Source: DSCS01 sp035391585
GTDB lineage: Bacteria > Macinerneyibacteriota > Macinerneyibacteria > Macinerneyibacteriales > DSCS01
Length of the DNA: 64,000 nt
Direction of reading: 5' to 3'
Assembly: GCA_964574875.1 (NCBI GenBank)
Contig: CAZNOX010000006.1
Span: 1 to 64,000, forward strand
Shown here: positions 16,243 to 26,033 of the stretch, in pieces
Layout of the letters: each line of letters opens with the position of its first letter
How positions within the stretch are numbered: position 1 is the stretch's first letter
The notes under the pieces: generated by a model
What the model was told of the DNA's origin: nothing
Database searches by the model: none
Seen by the model: only the letters and a program-made list of their open reading frames with translations
Position numbers and translations under genes: made by a program

Positions 16243-18376
16243 ACTCAAATCCCGTCTTATCCCCGAAGAGGAATCCTCGCGGCGGTTAAGGCTGATCCTT
16301 CTTTTTACCCTTCTGTCCGTGCTCATCAGCCTGGCTCTTTTCTACCAGGAGAATACCTATCCTGTGGATGACGTGGCTTTAAGAGAGGTGGTCAAAGAGG
16401 ATATCCCCGCCAGGATCGACTTTCAGTGGGTGGACCACGACCAGATGCAGGCCAAGATCCGGGAACGCCTGGACAACGCCCCCAAAGTCTATCTTCTGGA
16501 TGACAATATCGGGGACAGCGAAAAAAAGAGGCTGATCGCTGATATCGCCAAAGTGAAGAAGGTCCTCACATCCGGCGCCGGAGCGGAAGAGAAGGAACAG
16601 GCCGTGAAAGAGATCTGGGGTAAAGAGAGTCCTGACCTGCTGTCCAGAATGACAGCAGACCAGCTGAACACCCTCTCCCTCATCTTTCTCAATGTCCTGG
16701 ATGCGATCTATCAGAAGGGGATCATCAATGACCGTTTTTTCCTGGAGAGTCCCACAATACCCGTGGAGATCAGGCGGAAAAACGATAATCTGCTTGTGGA
16801 GAAGGATTCTCTCATCTTCCGAAATCAGGCTGAAGAGTATCTTCACTCTGTGATCAGGCGTTATCTGGAAGGGGAGAGGATGTACGCTGACTTCACCTTC
16901 TATGTCCTGAAAAACTATCTCAGGGAGAATGTCTATTTCAGTGAAGAGCTTACCGTCAGGCGTGCCGAGTCCATCAGGCTGGATTATGTCCCGGAGACAG
17001 TGACGATCCGAAAGGGAGAGATCATCGCCCAGAAGGGTGAGATCGTGGATGAGACCATTGCGGGCAAGATCGAGAAGATGAAGGAGAAATTGAACAATGT
17101 CCTCTCTTTACGGCTCACGGGTTTCCTGATGACACTTCTGTTCCTCATGGGAGCGGTCTTTCTTCTTCTGAGGCAGGAAGGGTATTGGGTCAATATTCAA
17201 AAAGTCTTTTTCTGGTCCGTGATCCATTTCTTTTTTATTGCAGCGTTCACAGGATTTTATCTTTTTTCAGGACTCTCTCTCTACGCCTTTCCCTTCCTGG
17301 CTTTTATCATCATGGCCTATTTTCTCATCGATCTGAAGGCCGCTCTTCTTTCTCTGGCCTTCTGGACACTGCTTCTTTCGGCTTTTGTCCCGGATTTCAG
17401 GTTCGGAGCGCTCTGGTTCCTCTCCTCGCTGATCTTTCTGGCAGAACCGGGACGGTTCAGGCTCCGCATCCCCACATTGAGCACGCTGCTCAAATACCTT
17501 GTCGTTATCATGACATCGCTCTTCTTTATCGAACTTTCCACAGCTCACTCCGGCAGGGAAGCTCTCGCAGGGCTGATCTGGGTCCCGGTCTATGTCCTTC
17601 TCTCGTTCGCCGGCGGGTATCTTTTCGTCTATCTCTTTGAACGGGCTCATAATATCACCACTGAAGTAAGCCTGAACAGCCTTCAGGACTGGGAGAATCC
17701 TCTTCTCCGCCAACTCATGTCCGTGGCGCCCGGGACATACCGGCACAGCCTCATCGTCTCTGAACTGGCCGGGGAGGCGGCAAAAGCCATCGGCGGGGAT
17801 GTCCTCCTGGCCCAGGTGGGGGGGCTCTATCATGATATCGGGAAGGTCAAGCGCCCGGACTATTTTATTGAAAACCAGATGTACGGCCCCAACAGGCATG
17901 ACAGCCTTCTTCCTCTCATGTCGGTGAGGATTCTGAAAAACCATGTGGACGAAGGGGCTCTCATGGCCCGAAAGCACGGACTGGGGCGGAGGCTCATGGC
18001 CATTATCCGGGAACATCACGGGACGAGCCTTATCAAATATTTCTATTTAAAGAATCTGAAAGATGACAAACATAAAAATATCGAGGAGAAGTATTTCCGG
18101 TATGACGGCCCTAAACCGTCCACCAGGGAGTCGGCGATCATCTTTCTGGCAGACAAGGTGGAAGCGGTCACAAGGCTTCTTTTTAATTCTCCCTTTCATC
18201 ATGTCCAGGAGAGGATCAGCAGGATCTTTGAAGATGCCCTTTTTGACAAGCAGCTGGAAGACTGTGACCTGACTCTCAGGGATGTCAACACCGTCAAGGA
18301 GGCCTTTGTGGAGTATTTCAGGGGAAGCCGTCATAAACGTATCGAGTATCCCAAAGAGACCGGAGGAAAAGAGTAA
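16205..18376 (+). CDS. pgpH: 7TMR-HDED / HD-domain membrane phosphohydrolase (PgpH/YqfF type)
   Basis: 723 residues from ATG 16205, inside the 3' end of phoH. A transmembrane helix at about 30-45 is followed by an extracytoplasmic 7TMR-HDED domain (about 46-290), a block of some seven helices (about 300-480), and a cytoplasmic HD domain with YRHSLIVSELA, GGLYHDIGKVKRPDYF and IREHHGTSL. In Listeria and other bacteria this architecture is a c-di-AMP phosphodiesterase. The histidines and aspartates expected for a two-metal HD site are present. The position between phoH and ybeY matches Firmicutes and several other phyla. The domain call is secure; c-di-AMP as substrate is inferred. Confidence 0.9.
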   Translation: MKKKIQNETRLHRLKSRLIPEEESSRRLRLILLFTLLSVLISLALFYQENTYPVDDVALREVVKEDIPARIDFQWVDHDQMQAKIRERLDNAPKVYLLDDNIGDSEKKRLIADIAKVKKVLTSGAGAEEKEQAVKEIWGKESPDLLSRMTADQLNTLSLIFLNVLDAIYQKGIINDRFFLESPTIPVEIRRKNDNLLVEKDSLIFRNQAEEYLHSVIRRYLEGERMYADFTFYVLKNYLRENVYFSEELTVRRAESIRLDYVPETVTIRKGEIIAQKGEIVDETIAGKIEKMKEKLNNVLSLRLTGFLMTLLFLMGAVFLLLRQEGYWVNIQKVFFWSVIHFFFIAAFTGFYLFSGLSLYAFPFLAFIIMAYFLIDLKAALLSLAFWTLLLSAFVPDFRFGALWFLSSLIFLAEPGRFRLRIPTLSTLLKYLVVIMTSLFFIELSTAHSGREALAGLIWVPVYVLLSFAGGYLFVYLFERAHNITTEVSLNSLQDWENPLLRQLMSVAPGTYRHSLIVSELAGEAAKAIGGDVLLAQVGGLYHDIGKVKRPDYFIENQMYGPNRHDSLLPLMSVRILKNHVDEGALMARKHGLGRRLMAIIREHHGTSLIKYFYLKNLKDDKHKNIEEKYFRYDGPKPSTRESAIIFLADKVEAVTRLLFNSPFHHVQERISRIFEDALFDKQLEDCDLTLRDVNTVKEAFVEYFRGSRHKRIEYPKETGGKE

Positions 18377-18792
18377 TGCTTCACATGACGGTCAAAGATT
18401 CAGTGAGGGGATTTTCTTTTGACAGGGCCGTACTGGAAGAGATGGAACGGCGGATGTTGGTTCACTTCGGCCTTTCTCAAAGTGATGTGGATCTCTACCT
18501 CACGGATGATGAGGAGATCAGAGGCCTGAACAGGACTTACCGGGGCCGGGACACAGCCACCGATGTCCTCTCTTTTCCCCTGAAAGACCAGTGGGATTCC
18601 TCACTGGGAGAGATCATCATCTCCATTGAGACAGCAGACCGGCAGAGAGAGGGGCAGCCCCTGAGCGATGAGATCCTCCAACTCTTTGTCCATGGGCTTC
18701 TGCATCTCATGGGATACGACCATGAGACGGAAGAGGATTCCGGGAAGATGCGGCCGCTGGAAAGGATGTTCATCGACGATGATGAAGAATAA
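18376..18792 (+). CDS. ybeY: Endoribonuclease YbeY (16S rRNA maturation)
   Basis: 138 residues. The UPF0054 zinc motif is complete: VHGLLHLMGYDHETEEDSG, with the three histidines of HGxLHLxGYDH. YbeY takes part in 16S rRNA 3'-end processing and 70S quality control. Upstream signature DTATDVLSFPL also matches the family. The ATG shares its first base with the preceding TAA stop, implying coupled translation. Its end overlaps the next start codon. Confidence 0.95.
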   Translation: MLHMTVKDSVRGFSFDRAVLEEMERRMLVHFGLSQSDVDLYLTDDEEIRGLNRTYRGRDTATDVLSFPLKDQWDSSLGEIIISIETADRQREGQPLSDEILQLFVHGLLHLMGYDHETEEDSGKMRPLERMFIDDDEE

Positions 18793-19489
18793 GACTGTCT
18801 GGGACAGCCTGAACAATGCTCTGGGGGGAATCATCCTTTCACTCCGGTATGAACGGAACATCAGGTTTCATTTTATCATCGGCCTTGCCGTCTTTATCTA
18901 TACTCTTTTTTTAAGCCTGACCATGGTGGAGCGTGCCCTCATCGTCTTTGCCATCTGTTTTGTGATCACTGCGGAGATGTTCAATACAGCCGTGGAGCAT
19001 ATCATCGATTTTTTCATCACGACGAATCCCAATCCGGTGATCCGGATGATCAAGGATATCAGCTCCGGAGGGGTCTTTCTGGCCGCTGTCAATGCCATCC
19101 TGGTGGGGTTTTTCATCCTGTACAAAAACTCCTATTCGCATGTGGGATGGCTTGTCCGCCGGGTGAGATCCATGGAAAACATGACCATCTTCTTTTCCAT
19201 CGTCGTTGTGATCAGTCTTGTGGTCCTGATCAAGGCCCTGACCAAGACAGGAACCCCGTTTCATGGAGGATTTCCCAGCGGTCATGCTGCTTTCGGTTTT
19301 TCCGTCTTTGCTCTTTCCGTTCTCTATGTGGAGCAGTATATCATCACCGTTCTGGTCTTTATCATGGCGTTTATCATGGCCAAAAGCCGTCTGGATAAAG
19401 GTGTTCATACTCCTGTCCAGGTGGTCAGCGGCGGCTTGCTGGGTTTTTTCATCACGATTTTAGTCAATAACATACTGATTGGAGGTTGA
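18779..19489 (+). CDS. Diacylglycerol/undecaprenol kinase fused to a PAP2-like domain
   Basis: 236 residues. Residues 1-115 are a DgkA-type kinase: WDSLNNALGGIILSLRYERN, three helices, and the signature EMFNTAVEHIIDF. Residues about 130-236 are a PAP2-like phosphatase with GGFPSGHAAFGFS (C2 motif) and SRLDKGVHTPVQV (C3-like motif, with Q where many PAP2 enzymes have D). The first PAP2 motif is not evident. Such fusions are thought to recycle undecaprenol and undecaprenyl phosphate for wall and glycan synthesis. ATG 18779 or 18782 could be used; both lie inside the end of ybeY. Its place in phoH-ybeY-dgkA-era is conserved. Phosphatase activity is uncertain. Confidence 0.88.
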   Translation: MMKNKTVWDSLNNALGGIILSLRYERNIRFHFIIGLAVFIYTLFLSLTMVERALIVFAICFVITAEMFNTAVEHIIDFFITTNPNPVIRMIKDISSGGVFLAAVNAILVGFFILYKNSYSHVGWLVRRVRSMENMTIFFSIVVVISLVVLIKALTKTGTPFHGGFPSGHAAFGFSVFALSVLYVEQYIITVLVFIMAFIMAKSRLDKGVHTPVQVVSGGLLGFFITILVNNILIGG

Positions 19490-19497
19490 TCAAGACT

Positions 19498-20751
19498 ATG
19501 GAGCCCCCTTTATACTATCTCTGTTTCGGGCTGATCGCATTGGCCCTCTCCCTGGTGAAATTTGTGGAAGTGACGTTCATCGGAGTCAAATACGGCAGTC
19601 TGAGGGATATCTTCAAAGAGAACGAAACGTTCAAAATGATCTTTCTGCGCTGGGTGAAACACGGGAACCTCATGCTGGCTTCCCTCCAGTTCCTCAGGTA
19701 TATCCTGGAGATCACACTCATTCTTCTTCTTTACGAGTTCTCAAAGAACATCGTCCTCTCATTGACCATCGCTTTTGCCGTTTTTCTTATTTTCAGCGAA
19801 TATGTCCCCAGGACCATCGCTGTTCAGCGCGGCATCGGAAAGGCCTATCTCCTTTTCCGCCCCTTCTACTACATCGCCATCGTCCTCTCTCCCTTTGTGA
19901 GGCTCCTCATGCTTCCTGCTGATATCCTGATCAAGATCATGGGGGGGGAGATGGTCCTGAATGCTCCCTACATGACCAACCTGGAAGAGCAGATCATCAA
20001 AAATGTCCTTTCAGAAGATAATATCCAGGAGAGCGAGATGATCAGCAGTATCCTGGAGTTCAAGGAGACCACTGTGCGGGAGATCATGGTCCCCCGTGTG
20101 GATATCGTCGCTGTTCCGGCAGACATCACCTATGAGGAGCTGGTCAAAGTCATCGATGAAGAGGGCCATTCCAGGCTTCCGGTCTATGATGAGAGGCTGG
20201 ACAATATCCTGGGTATCGTCTACGTCAAAGACCTGATCCGCGTGGGGCGTGACAATTTCAGCCTCTCGGCCATGCTGCGCGATGTCTTCTTTATTCCCGA
20301 GACAAAAAAGATCAATGCTCTCCTGAAAGATTTTCAGGCCAAACATATGCATATGGCTTTTGTCGTGGATGAGTATGGAGACCTCGTAGGCCTGGTCACC
20401 ATCGAAGATGTCCTGGAAGAGATCGTCGGTGAGATCGAAGATGAGTATGATGAAGAGGAGTCGTTATACAGGAAGATCTCGGAGAATGAGTATATGGTCT
20501 CTCCGAAGATGACGCTGGAGGAAGTGGAGGAGGAGTTCTCCATCGACCTGGCTGAGCATGAGCTTACCGAAGACGAGGATTTTGAGACTCTGGCGGGGTT
20601 TATCATCGCCCACCTGGGAAACCTTCCCAAGAGAGGGTTTGAACATGATTACGGGGATTTTATCCTGAGAGTCGTTGACGCCGATAACAGACGGATCCTG
20701 AAAGTCTATCTCAAGATCAAGGAGAAGCAGCAGAAAAGGGGAGAGAAGTGA
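19498..20751 (+). CDS. CorC/HlyC-family membrane protein with CBS pair
   Basis: 417 residues from ATG 19498 (GGAGG at 19481-19485, a rather long 12-base spacing; TTG 19486 touches the ribosome site). An N-terminal DUF21-like transmembrane region (about four helices, 1-150) is followed by a CBS pair with REIMVPRVDIVAVPADI, SRLPVYDERLDNILGIVYVKD and MAFVVDEYGDLVGLVTIEDVLEEIVGEIEDEYD, then a C-terminal CorC_HlyC domain. The family includes putative magnesium/cobalt exporters and misnamed hemolysins. The CBS pair probably senses an adenine nucleotide. Its C-terminal KEKQQKRGEK overlaps the next GTG start by four bases. Confidence 0.88.
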   Translation: MEPPLYYLCFGLIALALSLVKFVEVTFIGVKYGSLRDIFKENETFKMIFLRWVKHGNLMLASLQFLRYILEITLILLLYEFSKNIVLSLTIAFAVFLIFSEYVPRTIAVQRGIGKAYLLFRPFYYIAIVLSPFVRLLMLPADILIKIMGGEMVLNAPYMTNLEEQIIKNVLSEDNIQESEMISSILEFKETTVREIMVPRVDIVAVPADITYEELVKVIDEEGHSRLPVYDERLDNILGIVYVKDLIRVGRDNFSLSAMLRDVFFIPETKKINALLKDFQAKHMHMAFVVDEYGDLVGLVTIEDVLEEIVGEIEDEYDEEESLYRKISENEYMVSPKMTLEEVEEEFSIDLAEHELTEDEDFETLAGFIIAHLGNLPKRGFEHDYGDFILRVVDADNRRILKVYLKIKEKQQKRGEK

Positions 20752-21344
20752 AAAAGTTCGCTGCGATCCTCAGGACATACCTCATCGCCGGCATCGTCAC
20801 CCTGCTTCCCTTCCTGCTGACAGTCTACCTGGTCTATCTCATCTTTGCCAAATTCGACATCTGGATGAGAAAGAACCTCTATATCGGGATCCCGGGGATC
20901 GGGATCATTCTCAGTCTCGCTGTGATCCTGCTCACGGGGTTCCTGGTCAAAAATTTCATCGGACGATGGGTGATCAGGATTCCGGAATATCTTTTTCTGA
21001 AGATGCCCCTGGTCAACAGGATCTACAAACTCACCAAACAGATCACATCGGCTGTGCTGGGACGCGGCAACTATGTCTTTACAGGAGTGGTCCTCCTGGA
21101 ATATCCCCGAAAAGGAGTCTACTCCCTGGGATTTATCACCGAAAAGATGAGTGTGACCCTGGGGGGGCAGAAAGGGTTGGATACGGAAGGATATATAGCC
21201 GTCTTCATCCCCACGACACCCAATCCCACGTCGGGGATGATGATCTTCGTCCGCGAATCAGAGACGGTCAAACTGGACATCAGTGTGGAGACGGGGATGA
21301 AACTGGTGATCAGCAGCGGGATCGTCAGTCTGGAGGAGAAGTGA
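20748..21344 (+). CDS. DUF502 membrane protein
   Basis: 198 residues starting at GTG 20748 within the stop of the CorC-like gene (GTGA). Two N-terminal helices (about 12-35 and 48-68) flank a short loop, then RIPEYLFLKMPLVNRIYKLTKQ and a soluble C-terminal part containing FIPTTPNPTSGMM, the most conserved DUF502 segment. The family is widespread in bacteria and plants (LCV-like proteins), and its molecular role is unknown. It overlaps era at the stop (GTGA), so it belongs to the same transcript. Confidence 0.87.
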   Translation: MKKFAAILRTYLIAGIVTLLPFLLTVYLVYLIFAKFDIWMRKNLYIGIPGIGIILSLAVILLTGFLVKNFIGRWVIRIPEYLFLKMPLVNRIYKLTKQITSAVLGRGNYVFTGVVLLEYPRKGVYSLGFITEKMSVTLGGQKGLDTEGYIAVFIPTTPNPTSGMMIFVRESETVKLDISVETGMKLVISSGIVSLEEK

Positions 21345-22216
21345 GATCCGGATTTGCCGCTGTTGTGGGCGTGCCCAATGTGGGGAAATCCAGCCTGATC
21401 AACGCCCTCGTGGGCCATAAGGTCAATATTGTCTCTCCCCGCCCTCAGACCACAAGGGACCGCATCAGGGCGGTGGCCCATTGGAAGGACCTGGACGCCC
21501 AGGTCGTCTTTCTGGACACCCCCGGGCTTTTTCAGCCCAGAATGGCCCTGGACCACTATATGGTGGCCAATGCTGAAGGGGCTGTTGATGAGACCGAGAT
21601 CGTCCTCTTCATCGTCGAGGCTCCCCTGGGGTTCGGCCCCAAAGACAAAAGAGCCTGGGAGAAGGTCAGGAGGGCCCGGGGGAAGATCATTATCATCATC
21701 AACAAGTCAGACATGGTCAAAAATAAAAATGAACTGCTTGTCCTCATGGATACCCTCCGTCAGGAGACAGGCATCTCTGATATTATTCCCGTATCCGCCC
21801 TGAAAGGGGACAAGATCGACCATCTTCGGCGCGTGATGGTCGACCTTCTGCCGGAAGGGCCGCCCTACTTTCCTGAAGATATGTTGACGGATAAAGATAA
21901 ACAATATATGATAGAGGAGATGGTGAGAGAGACCATTATCTATCATGTTTTCGAAGAATTGCCCTATTCCGTGGCTATTCTTGTGGAAGAGATGGATGAA
22001 AAATACATCCGTATTGCCATCATTTGTGAGAGAGAATCACAAAAAGGGATCCTCATCGGAAAGCAGGGAGCGATGATCCGGCTCATCGGTGAAAAATCCC
22101 GGCATAAGATCGAAGAGTTTTTAGGGCGCCGTGTTTTTCTCGATATTGCCGTCAAGGTGATCAAGAACTGGCGGAAAGACAGCCGGGCTCTGAAACGTCT
22201 GGGGTATTACGGATGA
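21341..22216 (+). CDS. era: GTPase Era
   Basis: 291 residues from GTG 21341 (TGGAGGAGAA upstream), normal for Era. G1 GVPNVGKSSL, G2 region RPQTTRDRI, G3 DTPGLF, G4 NKSD and G5 SAL are present. The C-terminal KH domain includes IGKQGAMIRLIGEKSRHK and ends in IKNWRKDSRALKRLGYYG. Era binds the 3' end of 16S rRNA and checks assembly of the 30S subunit. The upstream sequence in the same frame is out-of-frame DUF502 and not coding. It closes the phoH-to-era block. Confidence 0.97.
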   Translation: MRSGFAAVVGVPNVGKSSLINALVGHKVNIVSPRPQTTRDRIRAVAHWKDLDAQVVFLDTPGLFQPRMALDHYMVANAEGAVDETEIVLFIVEAPLGFGPKDKRAWEKVRRARGKIIIIINKSDMVKNKNELLVLMDTLRQETGISDIIPVSALKGDKIDHLRRVMVDLLPEGPPYFPEDMLTDKDKQYMIEEMVRETIIYHVFEELPYSVAILVEEMDEKYIRIAIICERESQKGILIGKQGAMIRLIGEKSRHKIEEFLGRRVFLDIAVKVIKNWRKDSRALKRLGYYG

Positions 22217-22231
22217 TACCAAGGGGCGGAA

Positions 22232-25200
22232 ATGGGGAAAAACGACAAATTTCTCAAAAGAATCGATAAGATCTGCCGTGCAGGGGATTATACCGATGCC
22301 ATGTACAAATTACAGGATGCTCTGCTGGAGCAGCCCGATGACGGTGACCTCCTCTGGAAACTGGTGGAAGTCTATTCCCTCAAAAAAGACGATGAGAATG
22401 CTGTCAAGACGCTGAGCAAAATCGTCAAATACAGGATCAAAGCCCCTGATTATGTCATCGGCTACATCAAGCAGGATTTCCGAAGGGCCTTCCCTTATTC
22501 AAAAGCCGCCGATTTCTTTCTCTTCGAACTCTATATCCAGCGCAGGGATTACCGGAATGCCGCTCTTGTCCTGAAAGTGACCAAAGGGGATGATCTCCAG
22601 AAAATGGAAAACGAGCTGGCTGACAAGGCCGGGAAACTCTTGAAAGTCGGAGGGGAAGAGGAGACCCTGAAAAAGAACTTCGACCTCTTCTGTTCACTGG
22701 TCATCGTCCGGTTTCTTCTGAAAAAGGAGAACGCCTTTGACCCTGTGGAGGGGGTCTTCCGGCTGAAGATGGCCGATTTCTATCAGGATGTCAGAGCCCT
22801 TTTTCTGGCTCTGGCTCCATTGGACAGTGTCAATCCCTATCCCTATTTTTTTGCCGGCCGGGCTGATATGGCTCTCGGGGAGACGGATGAGGCCCTGGAC
22901 CATTTCCTTTCCGCTGTCAAGATACGCCACGCTCTTGCCGCGCCCGCCGGAGAAGAGCTGGCCCCGGATCTGGAAAAGATCGAAGGATCCCCGGCCGGGC
23001 TCAAGGCTCTGGCGGACCTCTCTTATTTCGGTGAGGATTACGAAAAAGCTGTCTCCTATATTTCGCGTCTTGTGGAAAAAGAGAGCAATCCAGATAATCT
23101 TTCCTTCCTTGAAGAGTACCTCACTGATATCTACCTGAAGACCGGGCCCCTGACACCGGTCCTCCTGGCCCAATGCCGGTTCCAGATCTCAGCAGGGCAG
23201 TATGATGAGGCCTTCAGGAAACTCACTCAGGTCAAGGACTTCTCTTCACCGGACGTGAAATCCCTCCTCACAGAGCTCCTGGACAAGGTCTCGGACAAGA
23301 GCGCCGCTTTCAAACTTCTGGGAGACGTGAAGAGCACGGAGGGAAAGACAGATGAAGCCGTGGAGGCCTATGAAGAGGTCTTCCGGATGGATAAAGGGTA
23401 TGCCGATTATCTTGCAGAGAAGCTGAAATCCATGGATCTGGCCGGAAACCTGGGCGGGATCAGGCTTTCGGCAGATATCGCTCTCTACCGGGGCGATCTG
23501 AAACTGGCCTTCAAACACTACAAAGACCTTATGGACCGTTTTCCCGATGAGACTGACCGGGCCATCGAAGGGATCGAAAAAGTCGTTGAGAACTCGAAGC
23601 GGTCCGTGAAGATCCGCACACTCCTTCTGGGGATCTATATTGAGAAGAAAATGGCTGAAAAAGGTCTGCGGCTCATCGGCGAGATCGTCAAAATGGATTA
23701 CCATGCCATCCAGGATATCTATAAACCCATCATCTCCCTGGCTGAAAATATCGAGGGCGCCGCTCCCAAGCTGGCCAAGCTGGTTGCGATCATCCTCTCC
23801 AAAGACCCGGCCAACCTCTATGCCATTTTTACATCGGCACACCTTCATGCGCTGATGAATGATACAGCGAAAACGACAGAGGCCATCAAAAAGATCATGA
23901 TCTCGGGAAATCAGATGCTCATCGACGGCGTATCGGGTATTTGCGACGCTCTTCTGGAAAAAAATCCCCATGACCGCCAGCTGCAATGGTCCATCGTCAA
24001 TATCCTGTTTGAAGCGAAACGGTATGACCAGATCACAGAGCAGCTCTACACCCTCTACCTGAACAATCCCGGAGAAGGCGGGAATATCCTCAATCTTCTC
24101 GGGGAGATCGTCCGGCGGGGATACGTGGACAACGCCCTGGTGGAGATCTACTACAGGATTGCCCTGGAGCAGGACCTGTTCAATGAAATGGAGCGGTTCA
24201 TCAAAGATGCCCTCACCGTTGATGCCGAAGTCCCCTGGATCTATATTGCCCTGGCCAGGCTCAGCTTCAACAGGGAGGACATGACAACGGTGATCAAGAG
24301 TTTCCAGCGCCTTCTCAAATACGGGTCCATGGAACACTTCTACATGGTGAGAGACATCACTGATGACATCCGGAAGATCGTCAAACCCAATCCGGGCCTC
24401 TACTATATTCTGGGACTGATCTACAGGCGCATCGGCGAATATGATATCATGCGGGAGCTTTTTGAGAAAGTCGCCGGGAAGGAGAGCCAGACGGATGATC
24501 TCATCCGAAAAGAGATCCAGTCTGTGATCGAAGAAAAACCCCAGGAGTATCTTTTCCGTATTCTGGCGGGAAAGATGGAGTATATCCTCGGCCATCACAA
24601 GGAAGCCGTGGCTTTTTTCAACCAGGCCACCAAGATCAACAGGGATTCCGCCCGAGACCTGGTTACCTACTATGAAGAGATGTCCCGGGAGCATATCGAC
24701 GACCAGTTTTATCTGCTGGAACTCATCAAGAGTTACCTGGAATGCGATATGTACGACGAAGCAGTGATGTTTTTAAAGGAGATCGATGTCCGGGAGGACT
24801 ATCTTCTCAAATATATGCAGGTCCTCAGGCTGATGACGGAATATTACCCTGAAGATGCTTTTGCTTTTCAACAGTTGGGAGACTACTTCTGGGAAGCCAA
24901 AAAATATGAGGATGCCGTGACACACTATACCCGGGTCATGGCTCTGGGAGACAGGCCGAGACAGGAAGCGATCATCGACATGATCAGAAAGGACATCGAC
25001 CATATCTCCCTGGGAGCGGTATGGCATCTCTTTATCGACCTGGCCCTGGAGCTGGGACGCATGGATGAAGCCATCGCCTCTCTGGAGGAAGCCCTGGAGA
25101 AGCTGAGTCCTGAAGACCTCAAAGAGCTCAAAGAACGCATCGCTCACCTGGATTCGGATACGCACGACATCAAGACCATGCGGATCATCACTCTTCTCCT

Positions 25201-26017
25201 GATCAGGATCGGGGAGACTCAGGAGGCCTTCTCCCATATGAAAGGGCATCTGAAACTTCTCCTCTATCATCCCCCGGTGGCCATGGAGCTCTTTGACCAG
25301 CTTCTGGAAGCCTCGGAGTATGACAACAGCGTGTTCACCTACTATTTATCCTACCTCTATCAGAGGGACCAGGTGGACAAGATCGAGGAGGTCCTGGCTC
25401 ATCTGGATAAAACCGATGCCGATGGACGTCAGAAGGCCAAATATGCCGTGATGTGCGGTGATATCAAAAAGCGCAAGGGGAAAGAAAAAGAGGCCCTTGC
25501 CTTTTATAAACGCGCCCGGCGTTATGTCCCGGCGATCAAGGAGCAGGTTGCGCTCTTTGAAGAAGTCAAGAAGATCAATGATGAGGCCTGGATCTCCTAT
25601 CTGGAAAAAAGCGAGGAGCCTGCTGACCGGTTGGCGCTCATCGACCTTCTCATCAGCAGGGGGGATCTTGAGAAGGCCTACACTCTTCTCATGGAACCGG
25701 CACGGCCGGAAGATGAAAAGATGAGACTCTATCTGCTCCTGAACTATTATGAGAAAAAGAAGGATTACATGAGTTATATCACCACGGCGGGGAAGATCTC
25801 TTTTGATTCCCTCGCCCTGGGGGATCCCGAGGTGAAGATCATCCGGCAGCTGATCAAGGCCTTCCGGGAGCTTCATCTCTATCAAAAGGCCCTTTTTTAC
25901 CTTCACTACCTCAAGGGGTACGTGGAGGATGACGAGTACGGCACGATAAGGGGAAACATCGAACGGGAACGACAGCATTTTGAAGAGGCCGGGGCCGGGC
26001 ACTATCTGACAAAGTAA
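22232..26017 (+). CDS. Giant TPR-repeat protein (1261 residues), function unknown
   Basis: Almost the whole length is helical repeats of the TPR/HAT kind, starting MGKNDKFLKRIDKICRAGDY and showing recurrent A/G/Y/F positions (such as DEAVEAYEEVFRMDKGYADY and YEDAVTHYTRVMALGD). No signal peptide, membrane helix or catalytic motif is visible, so it is probably a large cytoplasmic scaffold. AAGGGG is present before ATG 22232. It starts 15 bases after era and ends 16 bases before a second TPR-bearing protein, followed by a degenerate Clp ATPase. The three are probably one operon, and the TPR superhelices may present clients or partners to the Clp-like protein. A long antisense frame (23246-24694) is a shadow. 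Confidence 0.88.
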   Translation: MGKNDKFLKRIDKICRAGDYTDAMYKLQDALLEQPDDGDLLWKLVEVYSLKKDDENAVKTLSKIVKYRIKAPDYVIGYIKQDFRRAFPYSKAADFFLFELYIQRRDYRNAALVLKVTKGDDLQKMENELADKAGKLLKVGGEEETLKKNFDLFCSLVIVRFLLKKENAFDPVEGVFRLKMADFYQDVRALFLALAPLDSVNPYPYFFAGRADMALGETDEALDHFLSAVKIRHALAAPAGEELAPDLEKIEGSPAGLKALADLSYFGEDYEKAVSYISRLVEKESNPDNLSFLEEYLTDIYLKTGPLTPVLLAQCRFQISAGQYDEAFRKLTQVKDFSSPDVKSLLTELLDKVSDKSAAFKLLGDVKSTEGKTDEAVEAYEEVFRMDKGYADYLAEKLKSMDLAGNLGGIRLSADIALYRGDLKLAFKHYKDLMDRFPDETDRAIEGIEKVVENSKRSVKIRTLLLGIYIEKKMAEKGLRLIGEIVKMDYHAIQDIYKPIISLAENIEGAAPKLAKLVAIILSKDPANLYAIFTSAHLHALMNDTAKTTEAIKKIMISGNQMLIDGVSGICDALLEKNPHDRQLQWSIVNILFEAKRYDQITEQLYTLYLNNPGEGGNILNLLGEIVRRGYVDNALVEIYYRIALEQDLFNEMERFIKDALTVDAEVPWIYIALARLSFNREDMTTVIKSFQRLLKYGSMEHFYMVRDITDDIRKIVKPNPGLYYILGLIYRRIGEYDIMRELFEKVAGKESQTDDLIRKEIQSVIEEKPQEYLFRILAGKMEYILGHHKEAVAFFNQATKINRDSARDLVTYYEEMSREHIDDQFYLLELIKSYLECDMYDEAVMFLKEIDVREDYLLKYMQVLRLMTEYYPEDAFAFQQLGDYFWEAKKYEDAVTHYTRVMALGDRPRQEAIIDMIRKDIDHISLGAVWHLFIDLALELGRMDEAIASLEEALEKLSPEDLKELKERIAHLDSDTHDIKTMRIITLLLIRIGETQEAFSHMKGHLKLLLYHPPVAMELFDQLLEASEYDNSVFTYYLSYLYQRDQVDKIEEVLAHLDKTDADGRQKAKYAVMCGDIKKRKGKEKEALAFYKRARRYVPAIKEQVALFEEVKKINDEAWISYLEKSEEPADRLALIDLLISRGDLEKAYTLLMEPARPEDEKMRLYLLLNYYEKKKDYMSYITTAGKISFDSLALGDPEVKIIRQLIKAFRELHLYQKALFYLHYLKGYVEDDEYGTIRGNIERERQHFEEAGAGHYLTK

Positions 26018-26033
26018 GAACGAAGGAGGAGAA

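Noticed and set aside
20966..21340. Upstream extension of the Era frame
   Set aside because: Out-of-frame DUF502 coding sequence; GTG 21341 with SD gives the normal Era length.
23246..24694. 482-codon open frame on the minus strand inside the giant TPR gene
   Set aside because: Antisense shadow of a strongly supported + strand gene; its residues give no domain and it has no promoter or ribosome site.
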